47,065 bases of DNA from CAIQJJ01 sp964606085 (GTDB lineage: Bacteria > Chloroflexota > Anaerolineae > Anaerolineales > UBA4823). Made by a program: the position numbers and the translations under genes. The notes under the pieces are model-generated. The model was not told where the DNA came from. It searched no databases and worked only from the letters and a program-made list of their open reading frames with translations. How positions within the stretch are numbered: position 1 is the first letter of the stretch; each line of letters opens with the position of its first letter. The stretch covers positions 1-47,065 of the forward strand of contig CAZSFD010000036.1 in assembly GCA_964606085.1 (NCBI GenBank). The letters run 5' to 3'. Below are positions 8,821-16,438 of the stretch, piece by piece.

Positions 8821-9732
8821 ATGCCCATCACCCTTGATTTGAACTTCACCGGCCAGGCGCAAGTCATTGCCGCCTATCTCATCCCCCATGCCGGCGGCGC
8901 GGCCCTGGTAGATTGCGGCCCTTCGACCACGCTGCCCGCCGTGAAACAGGCGCTTGCCGCGCACGGCCTGCAACCCGCCGATGTCAGCGATGTTTTTCTC
9001 ACCCACATTCACTTCGATCACGGGGGGGCGGCGGGCTGGTGGGCGCGTCAGGGGGCGGTCATCCACGTCCACCCGGTGGGCGCGCCGCACCTGGTTGACC
9101 CGGCCAAATTGCTGGCCAGCGCCACGCGCATCTATGGCGACCAGATGGATGTGTTGTGGGGCGAGTTTTTGCCCGTTCCAGAAGCCAGGCTGGCGGTGCA
9201 TCAGGATGGCGATGTGGTCGAGCTGGGCGGTGTGGGCGTGGAAATCGTGGATACGCCCGGCCATGCCAACCATCACCTGGTTTACGTGTGCCAGGGGGTC
9301 GCTTTCACCGGCGATATCGGTGGGATGCGCATGCCCGGCCAGCCCGGCCACCTGCGCCTGCCCACGCCGCCGCCCGAATTTCACCTCGAAACCTGGCGCG
9401 CCTCGCTGGCTCGTTTGCAGAGCCTGCAGGCGGCGGGCAAATTTCAGGCCGTGGCGCCCACCCACTTCGGCCAATATGACGATGCCGCCTGGCATCTATC
9501 CACCGTCGCTCGCAAGCTGGATGCCCTCGAAGCCTGGATGACCGCCACCCTGCCCGGCCTCGCCGACGCCGCCGAAATCCGCCGCCAGTTTCGCGCCTGG
9601 GAAGAAAGCCAGGCCGCCGCGGATGGCCTGACCCCGGCACAGATCGAGGCGGCAATGACCGCCAGCCCGTCGGGCATGTCTGCCGATGGGGTGGCGCGCT
9701 ATTGGAAGAAGTACCGAGTAACAAATTCGTGA
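8821..9732 (+). CDS. MBL-fold metallo-hydrolase
   Basis: 303 residues. The metal motif H62-x-H64-x-D66-H67 (THIHFDHGG) is intact. Further metal ligands are probably in DTPGHANHH and FTGDIGG. A C-terminal helical part (about 215-300) with PTHFGQYDD resembles the glyoxalase II-like or quorum-lactonase-like branch of the superfamily. Cytoplasmic, with no signal sequence. Substrate not predictable. AAGGAG lies 8 bases before the ATG. Confidence 0.85.
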   Translation: MPITLDLNFTGQAQVIAAYLIPHAGGAALVDCGPSTTLPAVKQALAAHGLQPADVSDVFLTHIHFDHGGAAGWWARQGAVIHVHPVGAPHLVDPAKLLASATRIYGDQMDVLWGEFLPVPEARLAVHQDGDVVELGGVGVEIVDTPGHANHHLVYVCQGVAFTGDIGGMRMPGQPGHLRLPTPPPEFHLETWRASLARLQSLQAAGKFQAVAPTHFGQYDDAAWHLSTVARKLDALEAWMTATLPGLADAAEIRRQFRAWEESQAAADGLTPAQIEAAMTASPSGMSADGVARYWKKYRVTNS

Positions 9733-9801
9733 CGACGATCATGGACTTTCCTCCCGCGTCAACCTGGGTGATTTATTCAGCCGAAACTCATCTGATTTGT
9801 G

Positions 9802-9807
9802 TATAAT
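9802..9807 (+). promoter_or_regulatory. Predicted -10 element of the ferritin gene
   Basis: Perfect TATAAT 45 bases before the ferritin ATG. No good -35 hexamer lies 16-18 bp upstream, so an activator or an alternative sigma may be involved. No convincing Fur box was seen in the leader. Confidence 0.45.
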
Positions 9808-9852
9808 CTGTTCGCAAAATCTATTCGCTATTCAAAGTATAAGGAGCAACCT

Positions 9853-10340
9853 ATGTTATCGGCAAAAATGCAAGCGGCTTTCAATGACCAAATCCAAAAA
9901 GAGTTGTACTCGGCCTATTTGTACCTCTCCATGGCCAATCATTTCGAGAACAAAAACCTGGGCGGGTTTGCCAAATGGCTCTTCATGCAGTTTCAGGAAG
10001 AACAGCAACACGCTTTCAAGTTTATCCACCACGTTCAAGAGCGCGGCGGCCAGGTGATCCTCGAAGCTATCCAGAAACCACCCAGCGCATGGGCATCGAA
10101 CATGGCGGCCTTCAAGCAGGTGTTGGAACACGAGCAGTTTGTCACCGCCTCCATCACCGCCCTCTACGAAACCGCCCTGGCCGAAAAAGACTACCCCGCC
10201 CAAATTTTGCTCCAGTGGTACATCGCCGAGCAGGTGGAAGAAGAGAAGAACGCCGCTGACATCATTGCCCAACTGGAAATGATTGACGAGCGCGGCACGG
10301 CGGTGCTGATGCTCGATAAGGCCCTGGGCAAGCGCGGCGC
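9853..10340 (+). CDS. ftnA: Non-haem ferritin (FtnA type), 3' end in assembly gap
   Basis: 162 residues visible from the ATG at 9853 (AAGGAGCAA upstream). All ferroxidase-centre residues of bacterial ferritin are present at the E. coli FtnA positions: E17, E50, H53, E94, Q127, E130. The protein oxidises Fe(II) and stores iron in a 24-subunit shell in the cytoplasm. The frame enters the run of N at 10341. If the missing bases match the tandem repeat that follows the gap, the reading would be Gly-Ala-Glu-stop, giving about 164 residues, a normal length. The stop codon would then lie inside the first repeat copy. Confidence 0.93.
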
Positions 10341-10440
10341 NNNNNNNNNNNNNNNNNNNNNNNNNNNNNNNNNNNNNNNNNNNNNNNNNNNNNNNNNNNN
10401 NNNNNNNNNNNNNNNNNNNNNNNNNNNNNNNNNNNNNNNN
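10341..10440. other. Assembly gap (100 N)
   Basis: Exactly 100 unknown bases, the conventional size for a gap of unknown length. The left flank ends AGCGCGGCGC and the right flank is copies of a 20-bp unit with the same ending, so the gap is probably a tandem array that short reads could not span. Confidence 0.97.
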
Positions 10441-10520
10441 TGAATAAACCAGCGCGGCGCTGAATAAACCAGCGCGGCGCTGAATAAACCAGCGCGGCGC
10501 TGAATAAACCAGCGCTCCGC
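10441..10520. repeat. 20-bp tandem repeat, four copies after the gap
   Basis: Unit TGAATAAACCAGCGCGGCGC. Copies 1-3 are identical; the fourth (10501-10520) ends GCGCTCCGC. AGCGC-G-GCGCT gives each unit a small dyad. The last ten bases of the unit also occur directly left of the gap, at the end of the ferritin gene, so the true array is probably longer than what is assembled. Confidence 0.95.
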
Positions 10521-10531
10521 AACAAACCATG

Positions 10532-10591
10532 CGTGATGCGTGAAACGTGAAACGTACAATCGCGACGGACACGTTTCACGCATCACGTTTT
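10532..10591 (+). terminator. Long stem-loop built from 7-bp repeats; possible terminator of ferritin
   Basis: Perfect 17-bp arms (10532-10548 with 10571-10587) around a 22-base loop, followed by a T-rich stretch. The left arm region is a run of heptads (CGTGATG, CGTGAAA, CGTGAAA). Placement downstream of ferritin and upstream of the phosphoesterase fits a terminator, but the same heptad class also occurs at sites with no terminator role. Confidence 0.5.
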
Positions 10592-10620
10592 ATTTTCACC
10601 CCCATTCAGGAGGCCACCCC

Positions 10621-11964
10621 ATGCTCGTCCTTGCCAGCGACCTTCACCTCACCGATGGCACCACCTGCGCCAACGTCACGCCCGATGCCTTTTACCTGTT
10701 CACCGACCGCATCTGCGACCTGGCCTACCGCGCCTCGTGGCGGGCCGGCGATTGCTACCAACCCATCGAGCAGGTAGATGTGGTGCTGCTCGGTGATATT
10801 TTCGACCTGCTGCACTCCACCCATTGGGAAGCTGGCGTCAAGCCCTGGGATGATGTCAACAGCCCGGCCTACCAGCAGACGATTGACGCCATTACCGCTG
10901 GCATCCTCGAACACAACGCCCCCGCCCTGGCCGTGCTGAAACGCTTGAGCGAGCCTGGCACCGTACGCGTATCCACGCGCCCCCACCAGCCCGGCGGACG
11001 TCCGCGCCGCATGAACGATGTGGCTGTGCGCCTCTGGTACATGATCGGCAACCACGATTGGTATTATCACCTGCCTGGCGCTGCTTACGACGCCATCCGC
11101 AGCAAGCTCAACGCCGCTGCTGGCCTGAGCAACCCCATCACCCCCATCCCCTATATCCCCGAAGAACTGCCCGAACTGGCGCAAATTTTGCAGGCCCACG
11201 CCGTCTACGCCCGCCACGGCGATTTTTACGACGCCTTCAACTTCGATCAATCCCGCGGGCGCGATGCCTCGGCCCTGGGCGATGCCGTCGCGGCCCTGCT
11301 GATTGACCGCTTCCCCTCTGCCGTGCAAGCCGAACTGGGCGACCAGCTTTCTCCCGAATGCGTGCGCCAACTGCGCGAGATCGTCAACGTGCGCCCGGCG
11401 CTGCTCGTGCCAACCTGGATAGACAGCCTCTTGCGCCAGAACTGCGACCCCGCACTGGCCGAACGTGTCAAAGGCATCTGGAACGACCTGGCCAGCCAGT
11501 TCATGCGCCACCCCTTCGTGCGCAGCTTCGACCGCCGCTTCCGCCTCGACGCCGTGGACGCCCTCGAGGCCGTTCTCACCATCTCAAAGACGGCTTCGTT
11601 CGAGACGCTCAGCAACCTGATGGCTTTCGTCACGCGCCATTTTTGGGGCGGCAACATTTCCTTTGCTAAAAACGCCTTGCAGGAAAAGGCTTTTCAAGAT
11701 CACCGCGCTCGTTTTGTCGTTTACGGACACACGCATCATCAAGAAGTCACCCCGCTCGATGTTTACCAACAGCACAACGTCCCCCTGAGCGAAATCTGTT
11801 TCAACACCGGCACCTGGCACGCCTTACACACCGCCACCGAAGCCAACCCCGAATACGTCAACTTCGTCAGTTACTACACCATGACCATCACGGCCTTTTT
11901 CAAAGATGGCGAGCGCCGCGGCAAGCCGTACGAGACCTGGACTGGCACATTAGGCTGGGATTGA
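10621..11964 (+). CDS. Calcineurin-like metallophosphoesterase
   Basis: 447 residues from the ATG at 10621 with CAGGAGG upstream; a longer frame from 10540 runs through the repeat stem and is not credible. The four metal motifs are in order: ASDLHL (about residue 6), LLGDIFDLL (about 60), IGNHDWYY (about 142) and YGHTHHQE near the C-terminus. A large insert separates the third and fourth, so it is longer than compact members. Substrate unknown (phosphodiester, phosphomonoester or pyrophosphate). The NUDIX gene starts 2 bases after the stop, which suggests a nucleotide-related role for the pair. Confidence 0.87.
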   Translation: MLVLASDLHLTDGTTCANVTPDAFYLFTDRICDLAYRASWRAGDCYQPIEQVDVVLLGDIFDLLHSTHWEAGVKPWDDVNSPAYQQTIDAITAGILEHNAPALAVLKRLSEPGTVRVSTRPHQPGGRPRRMNDVAVRLWYMIGNHDWYYHLPGAAYDAIRSKLNAAAGLSNPITPIPYIPEELPELAQILQAHAVYARHGDFYDAFNFDQSRGRDASALGDAVAALLIDRFPSAVQAELGDQLSPECVRQLREIVNVRPALLVPTWIDSLLRQNCDPALAERVKGIWNDLASQFMRHPFVRSFDRRFRLDAVDALEAVLTISKTASFETLSNLMAFVTRHFWGGNISFAKNALQEKAFQDHRARFVVYGHTHHQEVTPLDVYQQHNVPLSEICFNTGTWHALHTATEANPEYVNFVSYYTMTITAFFKDGERRGKPYETWTGTLGWD

Positions 11965-11966
11965 TT

Positions 11967-12428
11967 ATGAAACTAGCAACGCTATGCTACCTGCGCCGCG
12001 ACGGCCACACGCTTATGCTCCACCGCGTCAAAAAGGCCAATGACATGCACCAGGGCAAATGGAACGGGCTGGGCGGCAAGCTGGAAGCCGGCGAAAGCCC
12101 CGAAGAATGCGCTATCCGTGAAATCCGTGAGGAAGCGGGCTTGCAGGTGAACGCCCTGGCGTTCAAGGGCGTGCTGACCTTTCCCGCCTTTGATGATTTC
12201 GAGGATTGGTACTGCTTTGTCTTTCTCGTTGACGATTTCAGCGGCGACCTGATCGACTCGACCGAAGGCCACCTGCGCTGGATTCGCAACGATGAACTGC
12301 TCTCGCTCAACCTGTGGGAAGGCGACCGCATCTTCATCCCCTGGCTCGACCGGCCCGGCCTGTTTTCGGGCAAGTTCATCTACGCCAACCAGCAGTTGGT
12401 GGAACACTCGGTCACTTTCTATGCGTGA
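11967..12428 (+). CDS. NUDIX hydrolase, MutT/MTH1-like
   Basis: 153 residues from the ATG at 11967, placed just after the phosphoesterase stop; a TTG at 11961 is also in frame. The NUDIX box is complete: G37, E43, then R51-E52-x-x-E55-E56-x-G58. The sequence GKWNGLGGKLEAGES and a LRWI segment near the C-terminus resemble 8-oxo-dGTP diphosphatases of the MTH1 type, which clean oxidised nucleotides from the pool. Exact substrate is inferred from the family. Confidence 0.85.
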   Translation: MKLATLCYLRRDGHTLMLHRVKKANDMHQGKWNGLGGKLEAGESPEECAIREIREEAGLQVNALAFKGVLTFPAFDDFEDWYCFVFLVDDFSGDLIDSTEGHLRWIRNDELLSLNLWEGDRIFIPWLDRPGLFSGKFIYANQQLVEHSVTFYA

Positions 12429-12448
12429 AATTATATATTCCTCCTACA

Positions 12449-12461
12449 TTCGTTAAACGAA
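12449..12461. promoter_or_regulatory. Candidate operator 1, TTCGTTnAACGAA, upstream of hsp20
   Basis: Six-base arms around one central base (A). A second copy with the same arms lies 95 bp downstream. A TATATT box at 12434-12439 would put the transcription start against this site. It is not a CIRCE or HAIR element, so neither HrcA nor HspR is the obvious regulator. Confidence 0.5.
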
Positions 12462-12543
12462 ATTCTTATACACCCCGGTTAAGATAGGGGCGTAATCGAG
12501 ATGGGAACAACAAACCACCCTCTCAACCCTATCAAAATCCAAT

Positions 12544-12556
12544 TTCGTTCAACGAA
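12544..12556. promoter_or_regulatory. Candidate operator 2, TTCGTTnAACGAA, upstream of hsp20
   Basis: Same 6-1-6 dyad with a central C, ending 5 bases before the CAGGAGG ribosome site of hsp20. Two identical-arm sites flanking a leader suggest repression by looping or by blocking both promoter and leader; this is inference. Confidence 0.5.
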
Positions 12557-12575
12557 CTATTTTCAGGAGGTAGCC

Positions 12576-13037
12576 ATGTTAACCCGTTACAATCCATTCC
12601 GTGAAATGTATGCCCTTTCTAAAGCGGTTGACCGCATGTTCGACCAGACGGTGGAAAACCGCTCGTTGTGGGAAGCTCCCGCCGTGTGGGATGTGGCCCT
12701 CGATGTGACCGAGAGCAAAGACGAATACACCGTCAAGGCTTCGCTGCCCGGCATCAATCCCGACGACGTCGAAGTCACCTTCACCGACAACACCCTGACG
12801 ATCAAGGGCGAACTGAAAGCCGACAGCGAAACCAAAGAGGCGCAATACGTCCTGCGCGAACGCCGCTACGGCCAGTTCTCTCGCAGCATTGCCCTGCCCG
12901 TTCACATCCAGGCCGACGCCATCCATGCCAACTACGATGCCGGTGTGTTGACCCTGCACCTGCCCAAGGCCGAAGAAGTGAAGCCCCGCAAAATTTCGAT
13001 CAAAACCTCGCCGATGCTGGAAGGCAAATCCAAATAA
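12576..13037 (+). CDS. Small heat-shock protein, Hsp20/alpha-crystallin family
   Basis: 153 residues from the ATG at 12576 (CAGGAGGTAGCC upstream). The alpha-crystallin domain spans about residues 42-140: WDVALDVTES, the GINPDDVEVTF turn, the RRYGQFSRSIALP edge and the YDAGVLTLHLPK signature. It is an ATP-independent holdase that keeps unfolding proteins soluble. It is preceded by two copies of a TTCGTTnAACGAA dyad and followed by a strong terminator, so it is its own transcription unit. Confidence 0.95.
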   Translation: MLTRYNPFREMYALSKAVDRMFDQTVENRSLWEAPAVWDVALDVTESKDEYTVKASLPGINPDDVEVTFTDNTLTIKGELKADSETKEAQYVLRERRYGQFSRSIALPVHIQADAIHANYDAGVLTLHLPKAEEVKPRKISIKTSPMLEGKSK

Positions 13038-13056
13038 TCGCCCCTGTTATTCACCC

Positions 13057-13096
13057 AAAGACATGCCCCCGCCGTAAAGCGGGGGCATGTCTTTTT
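13057..13096 (+). terminator. Intrinsic terminator after hsp20
   Basis: A 16-bp stem (13057-13072 with 13079-13094), 6-base loop and a run of five T. It separates hsp20 from the cox operon. Confidence 0.92.
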
Positions 13097-13104
13097 GCGC
13101 ATCC

Positions 13105-13158
13105 TGGTCTGACGCAGGATGGATTTCGTCTGACAATTCAGACCAAATTTGGTAAAAT
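13105..13158 (+). promoter_or_regulatory. Promoter of the cox operon with overlapping repeat sites
   Basis: CTGACA (13130-13135), 17-bp spacer, TAAAAT (13153-13158), each one base off consensus. GTCTGAC occurs at 13107 and 13128, exactly 21 bp apart (two helical turns). TCAGACCA at 13138-13145 is the inverted half-site, giving GTCTGA-CAAT-TCAGAC across the -35. This looks like a regulated promoter; the regulator is unknown. Confidence 0.6.
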
Positions 13159-13194
13159 AAACGCGCAATTTCTACTGTCGAAGGAGGAGGGCTT

Positions 13195-14208
13195 ATGCGT
13201 TCTCTCAAGCATGGGTTTGGGGCGGCCATTTTCATCGTCGTCTTGGCGGCGTTGGCGTGGTACGTTCTCGATGTCCGTTTCTTGTTACCCCAACAGGCCG
13301 CCGAGCAGGCCAAGCCGATTGACTGGCTGTTTAATTTCCAATTCAAGCTGATGGCGGTGATGTTTGGCCTGATCGCCGGGCTGATGCTGTACAGTGTGGT
13401 CTTTTTCCGCCGCAAAAAGGGCGATGAAACCGACGGCCCGCATGTCACCGGCAACACCCCGCTCGAAATCGCCTGGACGGCCATTCCCTTTGCCATCGTG
13501 ATCGGCCTGGCGCTGCTGGGGGCGCAGAACCTGGCCGAGACGCAACGCATTGACCCGCGGGCGCTCGAAGTAAAGGTGACGGGCATTCAGTGGGCGTGGA
13601 AGTTCGAGTATCCCGCTTATGGCCTGGTCACTAACGAGTTGATCCTGCCGGTCAACCAGCAGGTCGTTTTCAAGCTCAACGCTACCGATGTGATCCACTC
13701 GTTTTGGGTGCCTGAATGGCGCGTGAAGCAGGATGCCGTGCCGGGCATCGAACAGACCTTGCGCGTGACCCCCAGTGAAACCGGCGAATTTCAACTGGTA
13801 TGCGCCGAAATCTGCGGGGCGCAGCACGCCAACATGGTGTCGGTGGTGAAGGTTATCTCGCAAGAGGAGTTCAAGTCATGGGTGGCGCAGCAGCTTACCG
13901 GCGAGGTGGCCGCCGACCCGGTCGAACGCGGCGCTCAGGCGCTCAAGACCAACGGCTGTATCGCCTGCCACAGCCTGGATGGCACGAAACTGGTCGGCCC
14001 AACCTTCCTCGGTCTGTATGGGCGCGAAGAGACCCTCGAAGATGGTTCGACGCTTATCGCCGATGACGCCTACATCCTCGAATCGATCCGCCAGCCCGCC
14101 AAACTGGTTGTCCAGGGCTACCCGCCGGTGATGCAGCCTTATGGCCCAGAAGTGATTTCAGATGAAACGGTGGCGGATATTATCGAATATATCAAGACGT
14201 TGAAATGA
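13195..14208 (+). CDS. ctaC: Cytochrome c oxidase subunit II with fused cytochrome c domain (caa3 type)
   Basis: 337 residues with GGAGGAGG upstream. Membrane segments lie at about 8-25, 50-72 and 93-110. The CuA site is complete: H168, C203, E205, C207, H211, M214. A class I cytochrome c domain follows (C255-I-A-C258-H259, with M313 a likely axial ligand). The protein accepts electrons through its own haem c and passes them to CuA and subunit I, which makes this a caa3 oxidase. First gene of the operon coxB-A-IV-III. A long stem-loop lies between it and subunit I. Confidence 0.96.
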   Translation: MRSLKHGFGAAIFIVVLAALAWYVLDVRFLLPQQAAEQAKPIDWLFNFQFKLMAVMFGLIAGLMLYSVVFFRRKKGDETDGPHVTGNTPLEIAWTAIPFAIVIGLALLGAQNLAETQRIDPRALEVKVTGIQWAWKFEYPAYGLVTNELILPVNQQVVFKLNATDVIHSFWVPEWRVKQDAVPGIEQTLRVTPSETGEFQLVCAEICGAQHANMVSVVKVISQEEFKSWVAQQLTGEVAADPVERGAQALKTNGCIACHSLDGTKLVGPTFLGLYGREETLEDGSTLIADDAYILESIRQPAKLVVQGYPPVMQPYGPEVISDETVADIIEYIKTLK

Positions 14209-14212
14209 TGCT

Positions 14213-14266
14213 TGCAACGTGGTAGGTCACGGGTGAAAATCGTCACCCATCACCCACCACGTTGCA
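14213..14266 (+). repeat. Intercistronic stem-loop with 7-bp periodic arm, coxB-coxA
   Basis: The 23-base arms (14213-14235 and 14244-14266) pair at 20 of 23 positions around an 8-base loop. The right arm and its extension read as heptads CACCCAT, CACCCAC, CACGTTG, CACGTTT. It fills nearly all of the gap between the coxB stop and the coxA ribosome site. It could stabilise the upstream message or partly terminate it. Confidence 0.75.
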
Positions 14267-14283
14267 CGTTTTCGGAGTGACTT

Positions 14284-16194
14284 ATGGCTCGAAAAAATGT
14301 CAACTTTTTCTCTCTCGCCTTCACCCGCGGGTTGATCGGGCTGGTGATCGCCTCGCCGATTGGCATCGCGCTGGTTTCGGCTATTCGGGCGGCGTTGGGG
14401 CTGGAGTGGTTTGTGCCTTTTCAGGGCTGGTTGGTGGGCGCGTTCTGGTTCACCGAGCCGGCCTGGGTGACCGGGGCGCTGTTTGGCACTATTGGTTTTA
14501 TGATTGGTGTGGGGGCCTTTGGCGATTGGTGGAAGTTCGCCACCGGCCAGGAAGTGGAAGAACACCCTTCCAGCGACCCCGCCTTGCCCGGATGGGCGCG
14601 CTATTGGAACTTCACCCTCGACCACAAGGTGATCGGCGTGCAATACGTCATCCTGGCGCTGCTCATGTTCAACATCGCCGGCCTGTTTGCGCTGATCTTC
14701 CGCACCGAACTGCTCACGGCTGAGATAGATTTCATTGACCCCGTGCTTTACAACACCTTCATGAGCCTGCACGGCATCGTCATGATCATGTCCATTTTGC
14801 TGGGCATTGGCGGCATTATGAACTATCTCGTCCCGCTGATGATCGGCGCTAACGATATGGCCTTCCCACGCCTCAACGCCTTCGCCTTCTGGATCAACGT
14901 GCCCAGCGCCATCATGCTGATGAGCAGCCTGCTGCTGGGCGGCTTCGAGACCGGTTGGGTGGGCTACCCGCCGCTGAGCGTGCGCGCACCGCTCGGCATT
15001 CAGATGTTCTTCCTGGGTGTGTACGTCTTTGGCCTCTCGTCCATTTTGGGCGCGCTCAACGTGATCGCCACCATCATCCGCTGCCGCGCCCCCGGCATGA
15101 CGCCCTTCAAGATGCCCATCTTCGTCTGGACGGCCCTGGCCACGGCGATGATCTCGCTGACCGGTACGCAGTTGATTGCGCTTTCTTTCCAGATGGTCAT
15201 GTTCCAGCGCCTGTTTGGCATGGGCTTCTTCGACCCGGCCAAAGGCGGCGATGTGATCCTGTTCCAACACCTGTTTTGGTTCTATTCGCACCCGGCGGTG
15301 TACGTGTTTGTGCTGCCCGGCCTGGGGCTGATCAGCGAACTGCTGCCGGTGTACGTGCGCAAGCCGCTGTTTGGTTACAAGTGGGTGGCGCTGTCATCTA
15401 TCGCCATTGCGTTGGTGGGCTTCTTCGTGTGGGCGCACCACATGTTTACTTCGGGCATGCAGGAATTTCTGCGGGTGCCGTTTATGTACAGCACGCTGCT
15501 GGTGGCCGTGCCAACGGGGATCAAATTCTTCAGTTGGATGGGGACAATTTGGGGCGGCAAGATGACTTTTCAGACCCCCATGCTGTTCATCCTCGGCTCG
15601 ATTGCCGTCTTTCTCATCGGCGGACTGAGCGGCCCGCCCAACGGCACGGTCTCGACCGACCTGCACCTGCACGATACCTATTTCGTGGTCGGCCACTTCC
15701 ATGCCACCATGTTTGGCGGCTTTGTCTTCCCGTTCATGGCGGCCATCTACTACTGGTTCCCCAAGATCACCGGGCGCATGTACAACGAACGCCTGGGGCA
15801 GATTCACTTCTGGTTAATCTTCCCCGGTTTCATGGTGCAGTCGTTCGGGCAGATGTTCGTCGGGCTGATGGGCATGCGCCGCCGCATCGCCGGGTATGAC
15901 GTGGGGTTGGGCATCGAGGATGAAAACCTGTGGGTGACGTTGGCCGCCTTCGCCATCGGCATCTCGGTACTGATCTTCCTGGTCAACCTGGCCTACAGCG
16001 CCAGGCGCGGCCGCGTGGCTGAGGCCAATCCGTGGCGCTCACGCTCCCCCGAATGGCTGCTGCCCACCCCCATTCCCGAACACAACTACGCCCAACCCTT
16101 GCAGGTACTTGGTGAGCCGTACGATTACGGTTTGGAAGGCGCCATCTACGTCAAGGTCAACGCCGAACCCGCCCACGCAGAGACTGCTCACTAA
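14284..16194 (+). CDS. ctaD: Cytochrome c oxidase subunit I, A2-type haem-copper oxidase
   Basis: 636 residues, longer than the usual 520-560 because of about 100 extra N-terminal residues with two membrane segments. Haem and copper ligands are all present: H163 and H473 (low-spin haem), H471 (haem a3), H336, H385 and H386 (CuB), plus the cross-link Tyr in Y334-S-H-P-A-V-Y340. The D-channel glutamate of the common HPEVY motif is Ala338 here and the preceding residues are Tyr-Ser; this YSHP form defines subfamily A2, as in Rhodothermus marinus caa3. CGGAGTG lies before the ATG. It reduces oxygen to water and pumps protons. Confidence 0.96.
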   Translation: MARKNVNFFSLAFTRGLIGLVIASPIGIALVSAIRAALGLEWFVPFQGWLVGAFWFTEPAWVTGALFGTIGFMIGVGAFGDWWKFATGQEVEEHPSSDPALPGWARYWNFTLDHKVIGVQYVILALLMFNIAGLFALIFRTELLTAEIDFIDPVLYNTFMSLHGIVMIMSILLGIGGIMNYLVPLMIGANDMAFPRLNAFAFWINVPSAIMLMSSLLLGGFETGWVGYPPLSVRAPLGIQMFFLGVYVFGLSSILGALNVIATIIRCRAPGMTPFKMPIFVWTALATAMISLTGTQLIALSFQMVMFQRLFGMGFFDPAKGGDVILFQHLFWFYSHPAVYVFVLPGLGLISELLPVYVRKPLFGYKWVALSSIAIALVGFFVWAHHMFTSGMQEFLRVPFMYSTLLVAVPTGIKFFSWMGTIWGGKMTFQTPMLFILGSIAVFLIGGLSGPPNGTVSTDLHLHDTYFVVGHFHATMFGGFVFPFMAAIYYWFPKITGRMYNERLGQIHFWLIFPGFMVQSFGQMFVGLMGMRRRIAGYDVGLGIEDENLWVTLAAFAIGISVLIFLVNLAYSARRGRVAEANPWRSRSPEWLLPTPIPEHNYAQPLQVLGEPYDYGLEGAIYVKVNAEPAHAETAH

Positions 16195-16213
16195 CGAAAC
16201 ACGAATCACGGAG
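16193..16213. repeat. Short 7-bp periodic array at the coxA stop
   Basis: Three heptads AACGAAA, CACGAAT, CACGGAG. The first includes the coxA stop codon and the last contains the GGAG ribosome site of the next gene. Same CACGnnn class as the sites at 10532 and 46776. Confidence 0.55.
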
Positions 16214-16219
16214 CTATTT

Positions 16220-16438
16220 ATGACCGCTCGAACCTACGAACAACACAAATCTGAGAAATATAAGGCCGGGATCATCGTTTTTGTGATCCTGGCGGTGCTG
16301 ACCGCGGCGGAGTTTGGCGTCAGCCAGGTGGGTAATTTGGCGCTGGTGCTGATCGCCATTGCCCTGCTCAAAGCCATCCTGGTCGTGCGCGATTACATGC
16401 ACATTGGCAAGGTCTTTTACGGCGAGGAGGAAGAATGA
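16220..16438 (+). CDS. Cytochrome c oxidase subunit IV-like protein (COX4_pro type)
   Basis: 72 residues from the ATG at 16220 (GGAG upstream); a longer frame from 16109 overlaps coxA and is not credible. Two hydrophobic helices (about 17-35 and 40-60) are followed by VVRDYMHIGKVFYGEEEE. This small two-helix form with a conserved polar end after helix 2 is typical of prokaryotic subunit IV, which stabilises the oxidase. Its end overlaps the subunit III start by 4 bases. Confidence 0.85.
   Translation: MTARTYEQHKSEKYKAGIIVFVILAVLTAAEFGVSQVGNLALVLIAIALLKAILVVRDYMHIGKVFYGEEEE

Noticed and set aside
8149..9495. A 448-codon minus-strand frame across the methyltransferase and MBL genes
   Set aside because: It lies antisense to two genes with intact catalytic motifs and has the low-complexity look of a shadow frame.
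10441..10520. CRISPR or attachment site at the 20-bp repeats
   Set aside because: The units are directly tandem with no spacers and no integrase is near; a simple tandem array fits.
12449..12461. CIRCE element for HrcA upstream of hsp20
   Set aside because: The arms and spacing (6-1-6) do not fit TTAGCACTC-N9-GAGTGCTAA.
14227..15291. A 354-codon minus-strand frame antisense to coxA
   Set aside because: His/Gln/Glu-rich shadow of a membrane protein gene; coxA has all haem ligands.
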